Source: Korobacter sp963703075 (GTDB lineage: Bacteria; Acidobacteriota; Terriglobia; Terriglobales; Acidobacteriaceae). From it: a stretch of DNA of 64,000 bases. This document shows, in pieces, positions 47,152-55,857 of this stretch. The translations under genes and the position numbers were made by a program. Position 1 is the stretch's first letter. Every line of letters begins with the position of its first letter. The notes below the pieces were generated by a model, which was not told the origin of the DNA, did no database searches, and saw only the letters and a list, made by a program, of their open reading frames with translations. Location of the stretch: NCBI GenBank assembly GCA_963703075.1, contig OY969786.1, forward strand, positions 4,030,001 to 4,094,000. The letters are read 5' to 3'.

Positions 47152-47394
47152 TCGGGAAGGCCTTGATCAATGGTTCGATGCGAAGGCTCACATGATTGTC
47201 GGTTACGGAAGGCCAACGGAAAAGTAAATAGCTGAGCACATGTTGAATTTTGAGAGTTGCTGGTTTCTGAAATCCATACTGTGCGGCTCTCGAATATTGC
47301 GGCGACACACAGCTTTCATGAAATTCTGAGAGTCAAACGCGTCGGCAATGGGTTCATTCTCGATATGGCCGGACGCAATGAAAGGAGTCACTGG

Positions 47395-47751
47395 TTGGCT
47401 ACACTCAAATGGACCGTCCGGACCATGGTCGGCCTGGTCATTTGTACGGGGCTCGCTTTTGCAGCAGCCGATGCCTTCTCCAATCACCCCTGGGGAGTTT
47501 TCCTGCCCTTTTTATTTGTAATTGTCATCGTCGCAGCGGCCGCGCGGTATGGGGTGACCGTCGGCATTCTCGGATCGATCATCAGCGCTGCTATCTTTGC
47601 TCATCTTCTCTATGCTCCGCTGCACAGCTTCCGCGTGGAAGACGAGAGTGCCCGGGCTGCCTTGGCCTGGATGATCCTGGGCGGCATTGCTATTCCCTAC
47701 CTCATGTTCCCCGGCTTGCGCTCGCGAGCCAAGAGTCCTAATAAGAAGTAG
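47395..47751 (+). CDS. Small membrane protein, DUF4118-like (KdpD transmembrane module)
   Basis: About 118 residues with three to four hydrophobic segments (TMVGLVICTGLAFAAADAF, WGVFLPFLFVIVIVAAAARYG, GILGSIISAAIFAHLLY, AALAWMILGGIAIPYLMF). This is the pattern of the four-helix membrane module found in KdpD-like kinases, here without a kinase. I chose TTG 47395 because AAGGAG lies seven bases upstream; ATG 47365 would add ten residues. Function unknown. Divergent from the antiporter gene. Confidence 0.7.
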   Translation: MATLKWTVRTMVGLVICTGLAFAAADAFSNHPWGVFLPFLFVIVIVAAAARYGVTVGILGSIISAAIFAHLLYAPLHSFRVEDESARAALAWMILGGIAIPYLMFPGLRSRAKSPNKK

Positions 47752-47756
47752 GTGGT

Positions 47757-48530
47757 TTACAAGAGCCGCTCTGGTCCCCAGATCAGCACCTTGAGCTTTC
47801 GACTGAATTGACACCGCATGTCCGTTTCGTCAATCGAAAGTCCAGCTGCGCTGGCCATAGTATTGCTTCGAAGCTCTACTTTGGCCGGTTGCAGCGGCCA
47901 AGGCAAATGGTGGATCTGCGCCCGGTACACCCTTTTGCGGTTCCAGGTGTAAAGGCAGTAACGCTCGGTGAGGAATGCGTCCAGCGATCCGGGAATGGCG
48001 GTGCGTACCGGGCCGACGGGGGCATAGCTGGCCACGAATTCTGCCGGCTTTGGCCCATGAATTCGTTTTGAACGGTATTCGACTCCTTGCAACCCGTTCT
48101 GCTGGACGCTCATGTCGGCGTGCCAGTAGGGCAGCCGGTAAAAGACCCGGCCACCCCATACGGCCGAGAGGTTTCCGGCATCGAGGCTGAAGAAGTACAC
48201 CCCTGGCTTGCCGCTGTAGGTGACGTAGGTCCGAACGTTGAGCTCGGGGAAACTCGAGAGCCAAGGAACGGCGGGAATTCCTGGCGGTCGCAGGCGGGTG
48301 ATCACGAACGGCACGACCGAGACCCAGGCTTTGCCTTCGTAAGTATCGAGGGTGAGCGGCGCAGGAACGAGCTCCCGGAGCAGCTCCGCATCGATGGGGT
48401 AGTGCAGGAAGAGAAGGTCTTTCCAGAGCTGGGTCATGACCCATGGTCCGGCGGGCAGCGGCCACGGACGGTGGGCGGTGGCAAACAGGATCGAGTCAGC
48501 ACCGAGCCAGCGGGTTACATCGTCACTCAT
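47757..48530 (-). CDS. DUF2071 (YqjF-like) family protein
   Basis: A 257-residue protein matching the DUF2071 pattern: HRPWPLPAGPWVMTQLWKDLLFLHYPID at the start, LRELVPAPLTLDTYEGKAWVSVVPF, and FFSLDAGNLSAVWGGRVFYRLPY. It is probably related in fold to acetoacetate decarboxylase, but catalytic activity is not established for this group. No signal or membrane segments. The 48540-48863 gene lies just upstream on the same strand with a gap of nine bases. Confidence 0.85.
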   Translation of the reverse strand: MSDDVTRWLGADSILFATAHRPWPLPAGPWVMTQLWKDLLFLHYPIDAELLRELVPAPLTLDTYEGKAWVSVVPFVITRLRPPGIPAVPWLSSFPELNVRTYVTYSGKPGVYFFSLDAGNLSAVWGGRVFYRLPYWHADMSVQQNGLQGVEYRSKRIHGPKPAEFVASYAPVGPVRTAIPGSLDAFLTERYCLYTWNRKRVYRAQIHHLPWPLQPAKVELRSNTMASAAGLSIDETDMRCQFSRKLKVLIWGPERLL

Positions 48531-48539
48531 TGGGATGGG

Positions 48540-48863
48540 TTACAGCTCGTGATCGGGGAGATTTACACCCAGGTGATAGAGCTTGGTCACCATGGCGGCG
48601 ATGTCGTCGCATACGCGCTCATCCCTCCATCCCGACTCGACCGAACGCTGCACGGAGAACTCGCGGATCGCTTCGGGCGTCATCTTCCCTTCCCCTTGTT
48701 CGCGTGTCTGGATCTGGCCCACGATATTGCGGGCGGTGAGGATCCTGATTTCCCGGGAAACGGTCTGGAAGTGCTGCTTTTCGGCCTGGGCGGGGTCGGG
48801 GTCAGAGTTGAGCTTGCTCTTCACCTTTTCGACGGAATTATTGAGCTTGGAGAAGAACGACAC
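48540..48863 (-). CDS. Hypothetical protein, 107 aa
   Basis: Hydrophilic, mostly helical protein starting MSFFSKLNNSVEKVKSKLNSD. It contains no Cys-rich motif and no membrane segment. The stretch RDERVCDDIAAMVTKLYHLG near the end looks well ordered. No known domain. Probably in one transcript with the DUF2071 gene. Confidence 0.65.
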   Translation of the reverse strand: MSFFSKLNNSVEKVKSKLNSDPDPAQAEKQHFQTVSREIRILTARNIVGQIQTREQGEGKMTPEAIREFSVQRSVESGWRDERVCDDIAAMVTKLYHLGVNLPDHEL

Positions 48864-48976
48864 TGGGCCTCCTGCCTAGTCAATATTAGCGCGGATTCCA
48901 CGAAGGTCGAGGGTTTTCCACCGCCCGCGGAGAAACTCTGGTGCATCCGTTCGTACGATTGGATATCATCCGGATC

Positions 48977-50563
48977 ATGTCGTCCGTCGTCTCCCCGATC
49001 ACCATGTCCGCCGAGAAAACCAAGAACGTAGAGCCTGAAACCGGAACGCAGGTTTATGCGATTCATGGCGCGGATCCAGAGGTGCTGGCGTACGCCATGG
49101 CGAAGTATTCACGCTCGGCGCTCTCTATGAAGGAGTCGCTGACGGAACTCAACGCGCAGAAAGCGGAGAAGTTCCTCAACACCTTCTATTTTCAGTACGG
49201 TCATCGCTCCATTGCCGACCTGGCACACATCGCCATGGCGATTGAGAGCCTCTCGCTGCTGGCCGCGACGATCGTAGTGGACGAGACGCGCTGGGACGGG
49301 CAGGAACGCTCGACTCGCTACCAGAATTTCCGCAAGAGCGGCACCTTCACCCCGGATTTTTCAGGCGACGCCGAGTCGGCTGGGCTCTATCGCGAGACGA
49401 TTGATTTTCTTTTCTCCGAGTACGACCACTTTTCCGAAGAGATGTTCCGCTACCTCCAGGGGCAAACTCCGAAGCCTGAGGAAATGAAGCAGGACGCGTA
49501 TGAACGCACCTTGCGCGCCCGCGCCTTCGACCTCTCGCGCTACCTCCTGCCGCTGGCTACGAATACCTCGCTCGGACAGATCGTGAACGCGCGGACTTTA
49601 GAGACGCAAGTCTCGCGGCTGCTTTCGCACCCCCATAAAGAGGTCCGCGAGCTCGGACAGAAGCTGAAGGACGCTGCGCGCGAGCCATCACACAACGTGA
49701 ATCACAAGGCAATGCGTGAGCTGGTAGCCGAGATCCGCGACCGTGATCCGGAACTTGCCGCCAAGGCCGAAGAGCAGTTGCTGCGCGAGGTGCGCGTTTC
49801 CCCGACGCTGGTGAAATACGCCGAGCCGAGTTCCTATGAAATCGAGACCCGGAATCAGTTGCAACAAGCTGCAACCGAGTTGATGAAGGGTGCTGCGATC
49901 GAAGGATCGAAGGAAGTCGATTTGTTGGAGCCCGACCCGCTGGAGATTGAGCTGGCCGCCACCCTCCTCTACCAGGGCAGCCACTATTCCTACCGGCAAT
50001 TGCGCGCGGCTGTCGAATCGCTCAGCGCACAGCGGCGCGATGAGATTGTCGATCTCGGACTGCGCCACCGGGGCAAGCACGACGAACTGGGGCGCGCGTT
50101 TTCCGCCGGGCAACAGTTCCGCTTCGACATCCTGATGGACATTGGCGGCTACCGCGACATGCACCGGCACCGGCGCTGTGTGCAGATCCACCAGCCCTAC
50201 ACCGGGGTGCACGGGTTTGCCATGCCGGAGGAGATGAAGGCCGCCGGGGTGGATGCGCGCTACCAGCAGACCATGCACCGGGCAGCGCAAGCCTGGCAGG
50301 CGCTTGGGCAGAGGCCCGTGGCCGAGGCGGCAGAGAATGCGCAGTACTTGCTTCCGCTGGCCTTCCGCAAGCGCACCCTGTTCAAGATGGACTTCGCCGA
50401 GGTGGTCTACATCTCCGAGATCCGCACTACCCCGCAGGGCCACTTCTCGTATCGCAACGTGGCCTGGCAGATGTACGACGAGGTCGCGCGGAAACACCCG
50501 GCGCTGCGGCCCTACTTCCGGGTGTGCGACGTGCACGAGCCGGTCGATCTGCTGAAGCGGTAA
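48977..50563 (+). CDS. Double-domain FAD-dependent thymidylate synthase (ThyX) homologue
   Basis: About 528 residues, twice the usual ThyX length. The first half shows QYGHRSIADLAHIAMAIESLSLL and QERSTRYQNF, then RARAFDLSRYLLPLATNTSLGQIVNARTLE, the order of ThyX motifs. The second half repeats a weaker version (GSHYSYRQLRAAVESL, RDMHRHRRCVQIHQPY, NAQYLLPLAFRKRTLFKMDFAEVVYISE). The canonical RHR-x7-S signature is altered: the N-terminal copy has RWDGQERSTRY, the C-terminal copy keeps RHRR. It is therefore a diverged long form whose thymidylate synthase activity is uncertain. Start ATG 48977; a GTG at 48941 or an ATG at 49004 are alternatives. Confidence 0.82.
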   Translation: MSSVVSPITMSAEKTKNVEPETGTQVYAIHGADPEVLAYAMAKYSRSALSMKESLTELNAQKAEKFLNTFYFQYGHRSIADLAHIAMAIESLSLLAATIVVDETRWDGQERSTRYQNFRKSGTFTPDFSGDAESAGLYRETIDFLFSEYDHFSEEMFRYLQGQTPKPEEMKQDAYERTLRARAFDLSRYLLPLATNTSLGQIVNARTLETQVSRLLSHPHKEVRELGQKLKDAAREPSHNVNHKAMRELVAEIRDRDPELAAKAEEQLLREVRVSPTLVKYAEPSSYEIETRNQLQQAATELMKGAAIEGSKEVDLLEPDPLEIELAATLLYQGSHYSYRQLRAAVESLSAQRRDEIVDLGLRHRGKHDELGRAFSAGQQFRFDILMDIGGYRDMHRHRRCVQIHQPYTGVHGFAMPEEMKAAGVDARYQQTMHRAAQAWQALGQRPVAEAAENAQYLLPLAFRKRTLFKMDFAEVVYISEIRTTPQGHFSYRNVAWQMYDEVARKHPALRPYFRVCDVHEPVDLLKR

Positions 50564-50656
50564 ACCGCAAAGCTACGCAGTCCGCTCTCCGCTTTCCGGT
50601 ACGGCGGAAGCAGCGAAGGGCGGAGAACAGCGTACACTTTCCCGCGGAGGCTCCCC

Positions 50657-51241
50657 GTGTTCCTCAAAGGCATTCTTTCCGTCGTCCTTCTCAGTTCCCT
50701 CGCCTTGGCGCAATCGAACTCGGCGCACCAGAAGTACGACCAGGCGCTGCGCGAGATTGAGAAGCACAACTACGTGAAGGCGGAAAAGCTGCTGAACGGC
50801 ACCATTGCCGAGGCTCCCAACTGGGCCGTTGCCTACAGCACCATGGGACACCTTTACTTCATCTGGCCCAAGCCGGGGGTCGCCATCATTGCATACGAGA
50901 AGGCGCGGGAAATCGACCTCCAGAGCCACGAACTCACAGCCGACCAGCGCCACGAGGTGAACGACAACCTCGGCGTCATGTACGGACTGGCCAAGCAGTA
51001 CGACAAGTCCATTACGGTGCTCGAGTCGGCCATCAAGGACGACCCGCAGTATGGCGAGTACGAGTACAACCTGGCGTGCGACTACTCGGAGAAAGGCGAC
51101 CTCGACAAGGCGCTCACCCACCTGCAGCGCGCCTGGGAGCTGCGCACCACCTTCAAGTTCCCCGACGTGATGCAGGACGATTCATTCAAGCGCTGGCACG
51201 ACGATCCGCGCTTCCAGGCGGCGGCGAAGTTAGTGGGCTAG
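50657..51241 (+). CDS. Exported TPR protein
   Basis: A 194-residue protein starting at GTG 50657 with GGAGG six bases upstream. MFLKGILSVVLLSSLALAQS is a signal peptide. Three or four TPR-like units follow (AHQKYDQALREIEKHNYVKAEKLL; EVNDNLGVMYGLAKQYDKSITVLESAI; GEYEYNLACDYSEKGDLDKALTHLQRA). A periplasmic scaffold role is likely; the partner is unknown. Nothing connects it to the restriction island that follows. Confidence 0.8.
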   Translation: MFLKGILSVVLLSSLALAQSNSAHQKYDQALREIEKHNYVKAEKLLNGTIAEAPNWAVAYSTMGHLYFIWPKPGVAIIAYEKAREIDLQSHELTADQRHEVNDNLGVMYGLAKQYDKSITVLESAIKDDPQYGEYEYNLACDYSEKGDLDKALTHLQRAWELRTTFKFPDVMQDDSFKRWHDDPRFQAAAKLVG

Positions 51242-51342
51242 AACGCGGGCGCTCCCTCTTGTGAAATGGCGGAGCGGATGACGACCGGCCGGTAACCCCC
51301 CTCCCCCTCCCCTAGCCAGTATCCTGTTTTCAGCAGCTTAGA

Positions 51343-52113
51343 TCATTGTTGAGCCGCTTGTTCGCCAACCTGTCCGATTAAATCCGCTGTTTCTAGCCCA
51401 ACTTGATGAGCGATTTCGAGCAACTCGTTGTACGTGGACTCATCTCCGATGGCAGACCAGAATTGACTCCCTACAAGTAGATCAGTGCCGATTTCGAGAT
51501 ACTGATTGAACTCTGGGATGTAGACGTTTCCTTCGCCCGCCGGATTGTATGACATGGCGGCATATGCTTGGGCCTGTTCCTCATGACGCATGCACATGAT
51601 CATAAGAATGTTTCTCTTCATCTCCTCGAATGTGCCTTTGTTGGGCTTGACAGTCTTCATCTCGAAGTAAAGCTCACTGCCGTCATTTCGAAGTATGAAT
51701 AGGTCGGATCGAACCTGCCGCGTTGTACCCCCAGGATATTGCAGTCCGAGGACTTGGGCGGTGTCGGCCTCTCGGTTTGGAACACGGCGTGGAAGGGTGT
51801 TCATTTGACTCAGAATCGCTGTAACTTGAGCCTCTGTAGCGGGCTGGAGCCCACCAACGACTAGGTAGTTACTCTCGGCGTGTTGGTGAAACTGACGAGC
51901 AATTACTAACGCCATCCTTTGGAACCAGAGACCCAGTCGAGTGGAAAACGATCGTTCAGAGAGCGCAGTACCAAATAAGGCGGGCATTAATCGGGCATGA
52001 AATGGTTGTGTCTGCATCGCAGGGGCATTTGCCGCGTTCTCATGAATGTAGCGAGTTACTTCGGTTAAGAGAAGATCGTGGATTTGAGCACGTGTCTCAG
52101 GCGAGAGGGGCAC
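51343..52113 (-). CDS. Type II restriction endonuclease, TdeIII-like
   Basis: A 256-residue protein. The region PFHARLMPALFGTALSERSFSTRLGLWFQRMA and the catalytic block RSDLFILRNDGSELYFEMKTVKPNKGTFEEMKR (a PD-...-ExK-type site: Asp in RSDLF, Glu-Met-Lys in FEMKT) resemble the TdeIII/MjaII endonuclease group, which is reported to cut GGNCC. I give this from memory of the family. Start is GTG 52113 with AAGG upstream. Transcribed after vsr on the same strand (41-base gap). Base composition is clearly lower in G+C than the flanking genes, indicating horizontal transfer. Confidence 0.78.
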   Translation of the reverse strand: MPLSPETRAQIHDLLLTEVTRYIHENAANAPAMQTQPFHARLMPALFGTALSERSFSTRLGLWFQRMALVIARQFHQHAESNYLVVGGLQPATEAQVTAILSQMNTLPRRVPNREADTAQVLGLQYPGGTTRQVRSDLFILRNDGSELYFEMKTVKPNKGTFEEMKRNILMIMCMRHEEQAQAYAAMSYNPAGEGNVYIPEFNQYLEIGTDLLVGSQFWSAIGDESTYNELLEIAHQVGLETADLIGQVGEQAAQQ

Positions 52114-52154
52114 TTAACACCTTTGATCTTTGTCGGATTGGATGCTTGGAAACC

Positions 52155-52616
52155 TCAGCGGCCGCTCAGATCGACCTGCTTTAAGATTTTTACCAGTATT
52201 TGGCGAATCGAAGTGGAATCTCGTAGAGAGTGTTCCCAGATGCGCAATACGCGAACGCCCGAGCGAATTAGCTTTCGAGTAGTTTTAGCATCCCGCCCCT
52301 TGTTTCGTTCGAGCTTTGCCTGCCAAAACTCAGTTCTGGTTTTGGGGCAATGACCGCAGCGCGGACATGCGTGCCAAAAGCAGCCATCAACGAAAATGGC
52401 GACCTTTTGTTTCGGAAAGAAGAAATCGGGCCGCCCCGGAATTTGGCGGCAGTGGGTGCGCCATCCTTTGATTCCTTCCCGCACCAATGCCATCTTTAAC
52501 CGGAGTTCGGTCGTCTTGTTGTTTTTTCCCCTGATGGAGGACATGACCCGAGAGCGAACTTGGGATACATTTTCAAAAGCACCGTTGGGCAATTTCGACT
52601 TGAGTTGCCGTTCCAT
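52155..52616 (-). CDS. vsr: Very short patch repair endonuclease
   Basis: A 153-residue nicking enzyme that repairs T:G mismatches arising where 5-methylcytosine has deaminated. RSRVMSSIRGKNNKTTELRLKMAL is the family start. The active-site Asp is in PGRPDFFFPKQKVAIFVDGCFWHACPRCGHCPKTR, with the structural zinc Cys/His residues, and the chain ends with RVLRIWEHSLRD. Length is standard. Start at ATG 52616, about 41 bases from the divergent methyltransferase start. Pairing with a C5 cytosine methyltransferase is the expected biological logic. Confidence 0.95.
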   Translation of the reverse strand: MERQLKSKLPNGAFENVSQVRSRVMSSIRGKNNKTTELRLKMALVREGIKGWRTHCRQIPGRPDFFFPKQKVAIFVDGCFWHACPRCGHCPKTRTEFWQAKLERNKGRDAKTTRKLIRSGVRVLRIWEHSLRDSTSIRQILVKILKQVDLSGR

Positions 52617-52657
52617 TTGTCCTATAAGCCTAATTGAATTCAATTCTTCGAGGCATC

Positions 52658-53866
52658 ATGGAAGCCCGTCAGTTCATTTCATTTTTTTCCGGCATTATGG
52701 GTATGGATAGCGGGTTTGAACGCTCAGGAATGAAATGTTTGGCAGTCAATGACATTGATCGCCGGGCTTGTGCAACACTGAAGGCGAATCTTGAGAAACG
52801 GCCAAAGAAACACCGACCCAAACTTTATGAAGGCGATATTCGGTCACTCGACTCTGCAACTTTATGTTCTGACCTCGGCGTACGCCCCGGCGACCTCTTT
52901 GCGTTAATCGGCGGCCCGCCTTGTCAAGCATTTTCGACCGCCGGGAGACGTCTAGGTCTAAATGACGAACGCGGAAATGTTTTCCTTCACTTTATTGATC
53001 TCATCGCCACCCTTCAGCCAAAATACGCAATTTTTGAAAATGTACGCGGTTTGCTCTCGGCCCCTCTAGTCCACCGCCCGCACAACCAGCGTGGCTCCGG
53101 GTTCGCACCCCTGACATGGCAAGAACAGCCAAAGGGTGCTCTTCGTCAGATTCTCTCCCGATTGCGGGAAACCGGATACGAAACAACCTTTACTCTATAT
53201 AACACTGCCAATTTCGGAGTGCCGCAAACACGTGAGCGCTTGATTTTCTTCGCGAGCCGTGAAGGAAAGCCTGTTCCTTTTATTGCGCCAACCCACTCTG
53301 AAACCGGCTGCGGCAGTTTGAAGCGCTGGGTCACGCTTAGAGATGCGATAGGGCATTTGGGGAGCCGAGTGTGCGAGGGAGGGGTATTTCCGGAGCGTAG
53401 GCTCAAGTACTACAAAATGCTAAGAGAGGGACAGAATTGGCGCGACCTGCCGGACTCATTACAGCAGAAAGCAATGGGGAAGAGCTTCTTTTCGGGAGGC
53501 GGGAAAACAGGATTTTATCGACGTCTAGCTTGGGACAAACCGTGCCCTACGTTGGTTACTTCTCCTACGATGCCCGCGACCGATCTTTGCCACCCTGATC
53601 TATTGCGGCCATTATCTGTGGAAGAGTATGCCGCTATCCAAACCTTTCCGGAGGAATTTACGCTCGTCGGGAGCACCGCAGATAAGTATCGCCAGCTCGG
53701 AAATGCAGTTCCATGTCTTTTTGCAGAGGCGATTGCTAACCATGTAATTGCGTTTGATCAAGGGAAATTGTCCACGTGGAACGAGGATGGTAAGTTGAGC
53801 AGATACGAGAATACCGATCACGATTCCTGGAGTTCAGAAATGCCAGAACTTCGCCTATTTGCGTAG
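52658..53866 (+). CDS. DNA (cytosine-5-)-methyltransferase of the restriction-modification system
   Basis: A 402-residue enzyme. Motif I FISFFSGIMGMDSGFERSG, motif IV GGPPCQAFSTAG with the catalytic Cys at about residue 89, motif VI ENVRG (127-131), motif VIII QTRERL (190-195) and motif X QLGNAVP are in canonical order. The target-recognition region between motifs VIII and IX (about 220-330) is unique. Start ATG 52658 with GAGG upstream; an in-frame TTG at 52634 is less likely. It protects the host from the linked endonuclease; specificity would be that of the nuclease (GGNCC is the guess). Confidence 0.93.
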   Translation: MEARQFISFFSGIMGMDSGFERSGMKCLAVNDIDRRACATLKANLEKRPKKHRPKLYEGDIRSLDSATLCSDLGVRPGDLFALIGGPPCQAFSTAGRRLGLNDERGNVFLHFIDLIATLQPKYAIFENVRGLLSAPLVHRPHNQRGSGFAPLTWQEQPKGALRQILSRLRETGYETTFTLYNTANFGVPQTRERLIFFASREGKPVPFIAPTHSETGCGSLKRWVTLRDAIGHLGSRVCEGGVFPERRLKYYKMLREGQNWRDLPDSLQQKAMGKSFFSGGGKTGFYRRLAWDKPCPTLVTSPTMPATDLCHPDLLRPLSVEEYAAIQTFPEEFTLVGSTADKYRQLGNAVPCLFAEAIANHVIAFDQGKLSTWNEDGKLSRYENTDHDSWSSEMPELRLFA

Positions 53867-53958
53867 CAGGGAAAACTTGAACTACGAAGAACGAGGGACG
53901 ACGGAGCGTCCTCGATTGGTCGCACTCGCGCCCTTGGTCATTTATTCCATAATTCCGT

Positions 53959-54384
53959 ATGTCCCTGACTGACTTCCGCAGTGTTGTCCGGTTTCGGGTG
54001 CCGTTTTGCGATATTGACATGATGCAGCATGTCAACAACGCGGCCTATGTGGTGTGGGCGGAGACGGCGCGGTGTGTTTATTTCGACGAGGTGCTGGGCG
54101 GGGCGTTGAACGGGCGGGAAGGGATCATCCTGGCGAAGCTGGAGATTACGTACGAGCGGCCGCTGGAGTATCGGGAAAAGGTGGCGGTGGCTTCGCGGGT
54201 GACGCGGATCGGGAACAAGTCTTTCGAACTGCTCTGCGAGATGTGGAGCGAGGACAGCGGGCAGCGGTCGGCGGTGTGTACGGCGACGCTGGTCGGGTAT
54301 GACTACGAGGCGAAGGCGTCGATTGCCATCCCGCGGAAATGGCGGGAGCAGATTGCGGCACACGAGGTGGTTGCGCCGGGTTGA
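53959..54384 (+). CDS. Acyl-CoA thioesterase, 4-hydroxybenzoyl-CoA thioesterase / YbgC type
   Basis: A 141-residue hot-dog-fold enzyme. The signature FCDIDMMQHVNNAAYVVWAETARCVYF carries the catalytic Asp (D of DIDMMQHVNN), and LAKLEITYERPLEYREKVAVASRVTRIGNKSFEL is the usual central sheet. It hydrolyses acyl-CoA thioesters; substrate unknown. Single gene whose stop is followed directly by the large repeat cluster. Confidence 0.92.
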   Translation: MSLTDFRSVVRFRVPFCDIDMMQHVNNAAYVVWAETARCVYFDEVLGGALNGREGIILAKLEITYERPLEYREKVAVASRVTRIGNKSFELLCEMWSEDSGQRSAVCTATLVGYDYEAKASIAIPRKWREQIAAHEVVAPG

Positions 54385-55139
54385 TGGTGGGGTAGGGTTC
54401 TTCGACTGCGCTCAGGAGGGGATCGTTTTCTTACGGGCAACAGCAGGTGCCCCACGTCGCTACGCTCCTCGGGATGACAAGGGAGAGAGATGGAACTGGG
54501 AGCGGGGTTGTGGGCTGGGCGCTTGGCGAATCCCCACCCTTCGCTGCGCTCAGGATGGGGCACCCGGCAGGATTGTCCACGTCTTCGCTCCTCGGGATGA
54601 CAAGGGAGAGAGATGGAGCTGGAAGCGGGGTTGTGGGCTGGGCGCTTGGCAAATCCCCACCCTTCGCTGCGCTCAGGATGGGGCACCCGGCAGGATTGTC
54701 CACGTCTTCGCTCCTGGGATGACAAGGGAGAGGGAGCTTAAGTGAAAGCGGCGCGATCGTCGGCTGACCGCTTTGCTGTTGAGGCGAGCGTAGGGATCCT
54801 TCGACTGCGCGACCTGCGGTCGCTTCGCTCAGGATGACAGGGGTGTGGATTGTTTTCTTACAAGAAGCAGCAGGTTCCCACGTCGCTTCGCTCCTCGGGA
54901 TGACAAGGGAGAGGGATGGAGGTGGGAGCGGGGTTGCGGGCTGGGCGTTTGGCAAATCCCCACCCTTCGCTGCGCTCAGGATGGGGCACCCGGCAGGATT
55001 GTCCACGTCGCTTTGCTCCTCGGGATGACAAAGAGAAGGATGGAGCTTGGGAGCGGGGTTGTGGGCTGGGCGCTTGGGGACGGCAAGATCCTTCGACTGC
55101 GAACGCTTGTGCGTTCTTCGCTCAGGATGACAGGGTGAT

Positions 55140-55281
55140 GGAGACGGATGCCGTCCGCTGAAGCGGACTCTGTTTGTACCGGTCGCGTTTCCCAGCGCTT
55201 ACGCGCTGGGCTATTTCTCTGGCGCGCCTTCGGCGCTCGCTTTTTTAGCGGACGAAAAGAGCGATGGAGATTGCGGCGGAC
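55140..55281 (+). repeat. Three-hairpin repeat element, copy 1
   Basis: Three stems in a row: GTCCGCT/AGCGGAC (55153-55168), CCCAGCGC/GCGCTGGG with loop TTAC (55191-55210) and GCGCC/GGCGC with loop TTC (55224-55236), then TTTTTT at about 55241. The end resembles an intrinsic terminator. Copy 2 lies at 55539-55681. Confidence 0.75.
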
Positions 55282-55538
55282 AGCAGGTCCCCACGTCGCT
55301 TTGCTCCTCGGGATGACAAGGGAGAGAGATGGAGCTTGGGAGCGGGGTTCTGGGCTGGGCGTTTGGCGAATCCCCACCCTTCGCTTCGCTCAGGATGGGG
55401 CACCCGGACGGATTGTCCACGTCTTCGCTCCTCGGGATGACAAGGGAGAGCTTAGGAGAAAGCGGCGCGATCGTCGGCTGACCGCTTTGCGACGGCAAGA
55501 TCCTTCGACAGCGAAACCGCTCAGGATGACAGGGTGAT

Positions 55539-55681
55539 GGAGGCGGATGCCGTCCGCTGACGCGGACTCTGTTTGTACCGGTCGCCTTTCCCAGCGCTTA
55601 CGCGCTGGGCTATTCTCTGGCGCGCCTTCGGCGCTCGCTTTTCTGGCTGACGAAAAGAGCGAGGGAGATTGCGGCGGACAG
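55539..55681 (+). repeat. Three-hairpin repeat element, copy 2
   Basis: Same order of three stems as copy 1, offset by 399 bp. The first stem differs in its tip (GTCCGC-TGAC-GCGGAC) but still pairs, while the second stem and its TTAC loop are unchanged. Confidence 0.75.
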
Positions 55682-55857
55682 CAGATCCCCGCGTCGCTAC
55701 GCTCCTCGGGATGACAAGGGAGAGAGAGCTCGGGAGCGGGGTTCTGGGCTGGGCGCTTGGCAAATCCCCACCCTTCGCTGCGCTCAGGATGGGGCACCCG
55801 GCAGGACTAGGCAGTCTCCACGTCTTCGCTGCGCTCAGGATGGGGCACCCGGGATCT

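Larger units (their letters stand above)
54395..55850 (+). repeat. Large cluster of bipartite and three-hairpin intergenic repeats
   Basis: About 1.4 kb without a supported gene. A modules here read GCTCCTCGGGATGACAAGGG; B modules end CTCAGGATGGGGCACCCGG. A third word, GATCCTTCGACTGCG ... CGCTCAGGATGACAGG, occurs around 54795, 55089 and 55499. A 399-bp segment is repeated (landmarks at 55153 and 55552). All words keep the same orientation. Confidence 0.93.

Noticed and set aside
54303..55498. Long open frames across the 54-55 kb repeat cluster (peptides with repeated PHPEQSEGWGF or ILSAAKGGD)
   Set aside because: They follow the repeat units in several frames and both strands; no independent coding signal.
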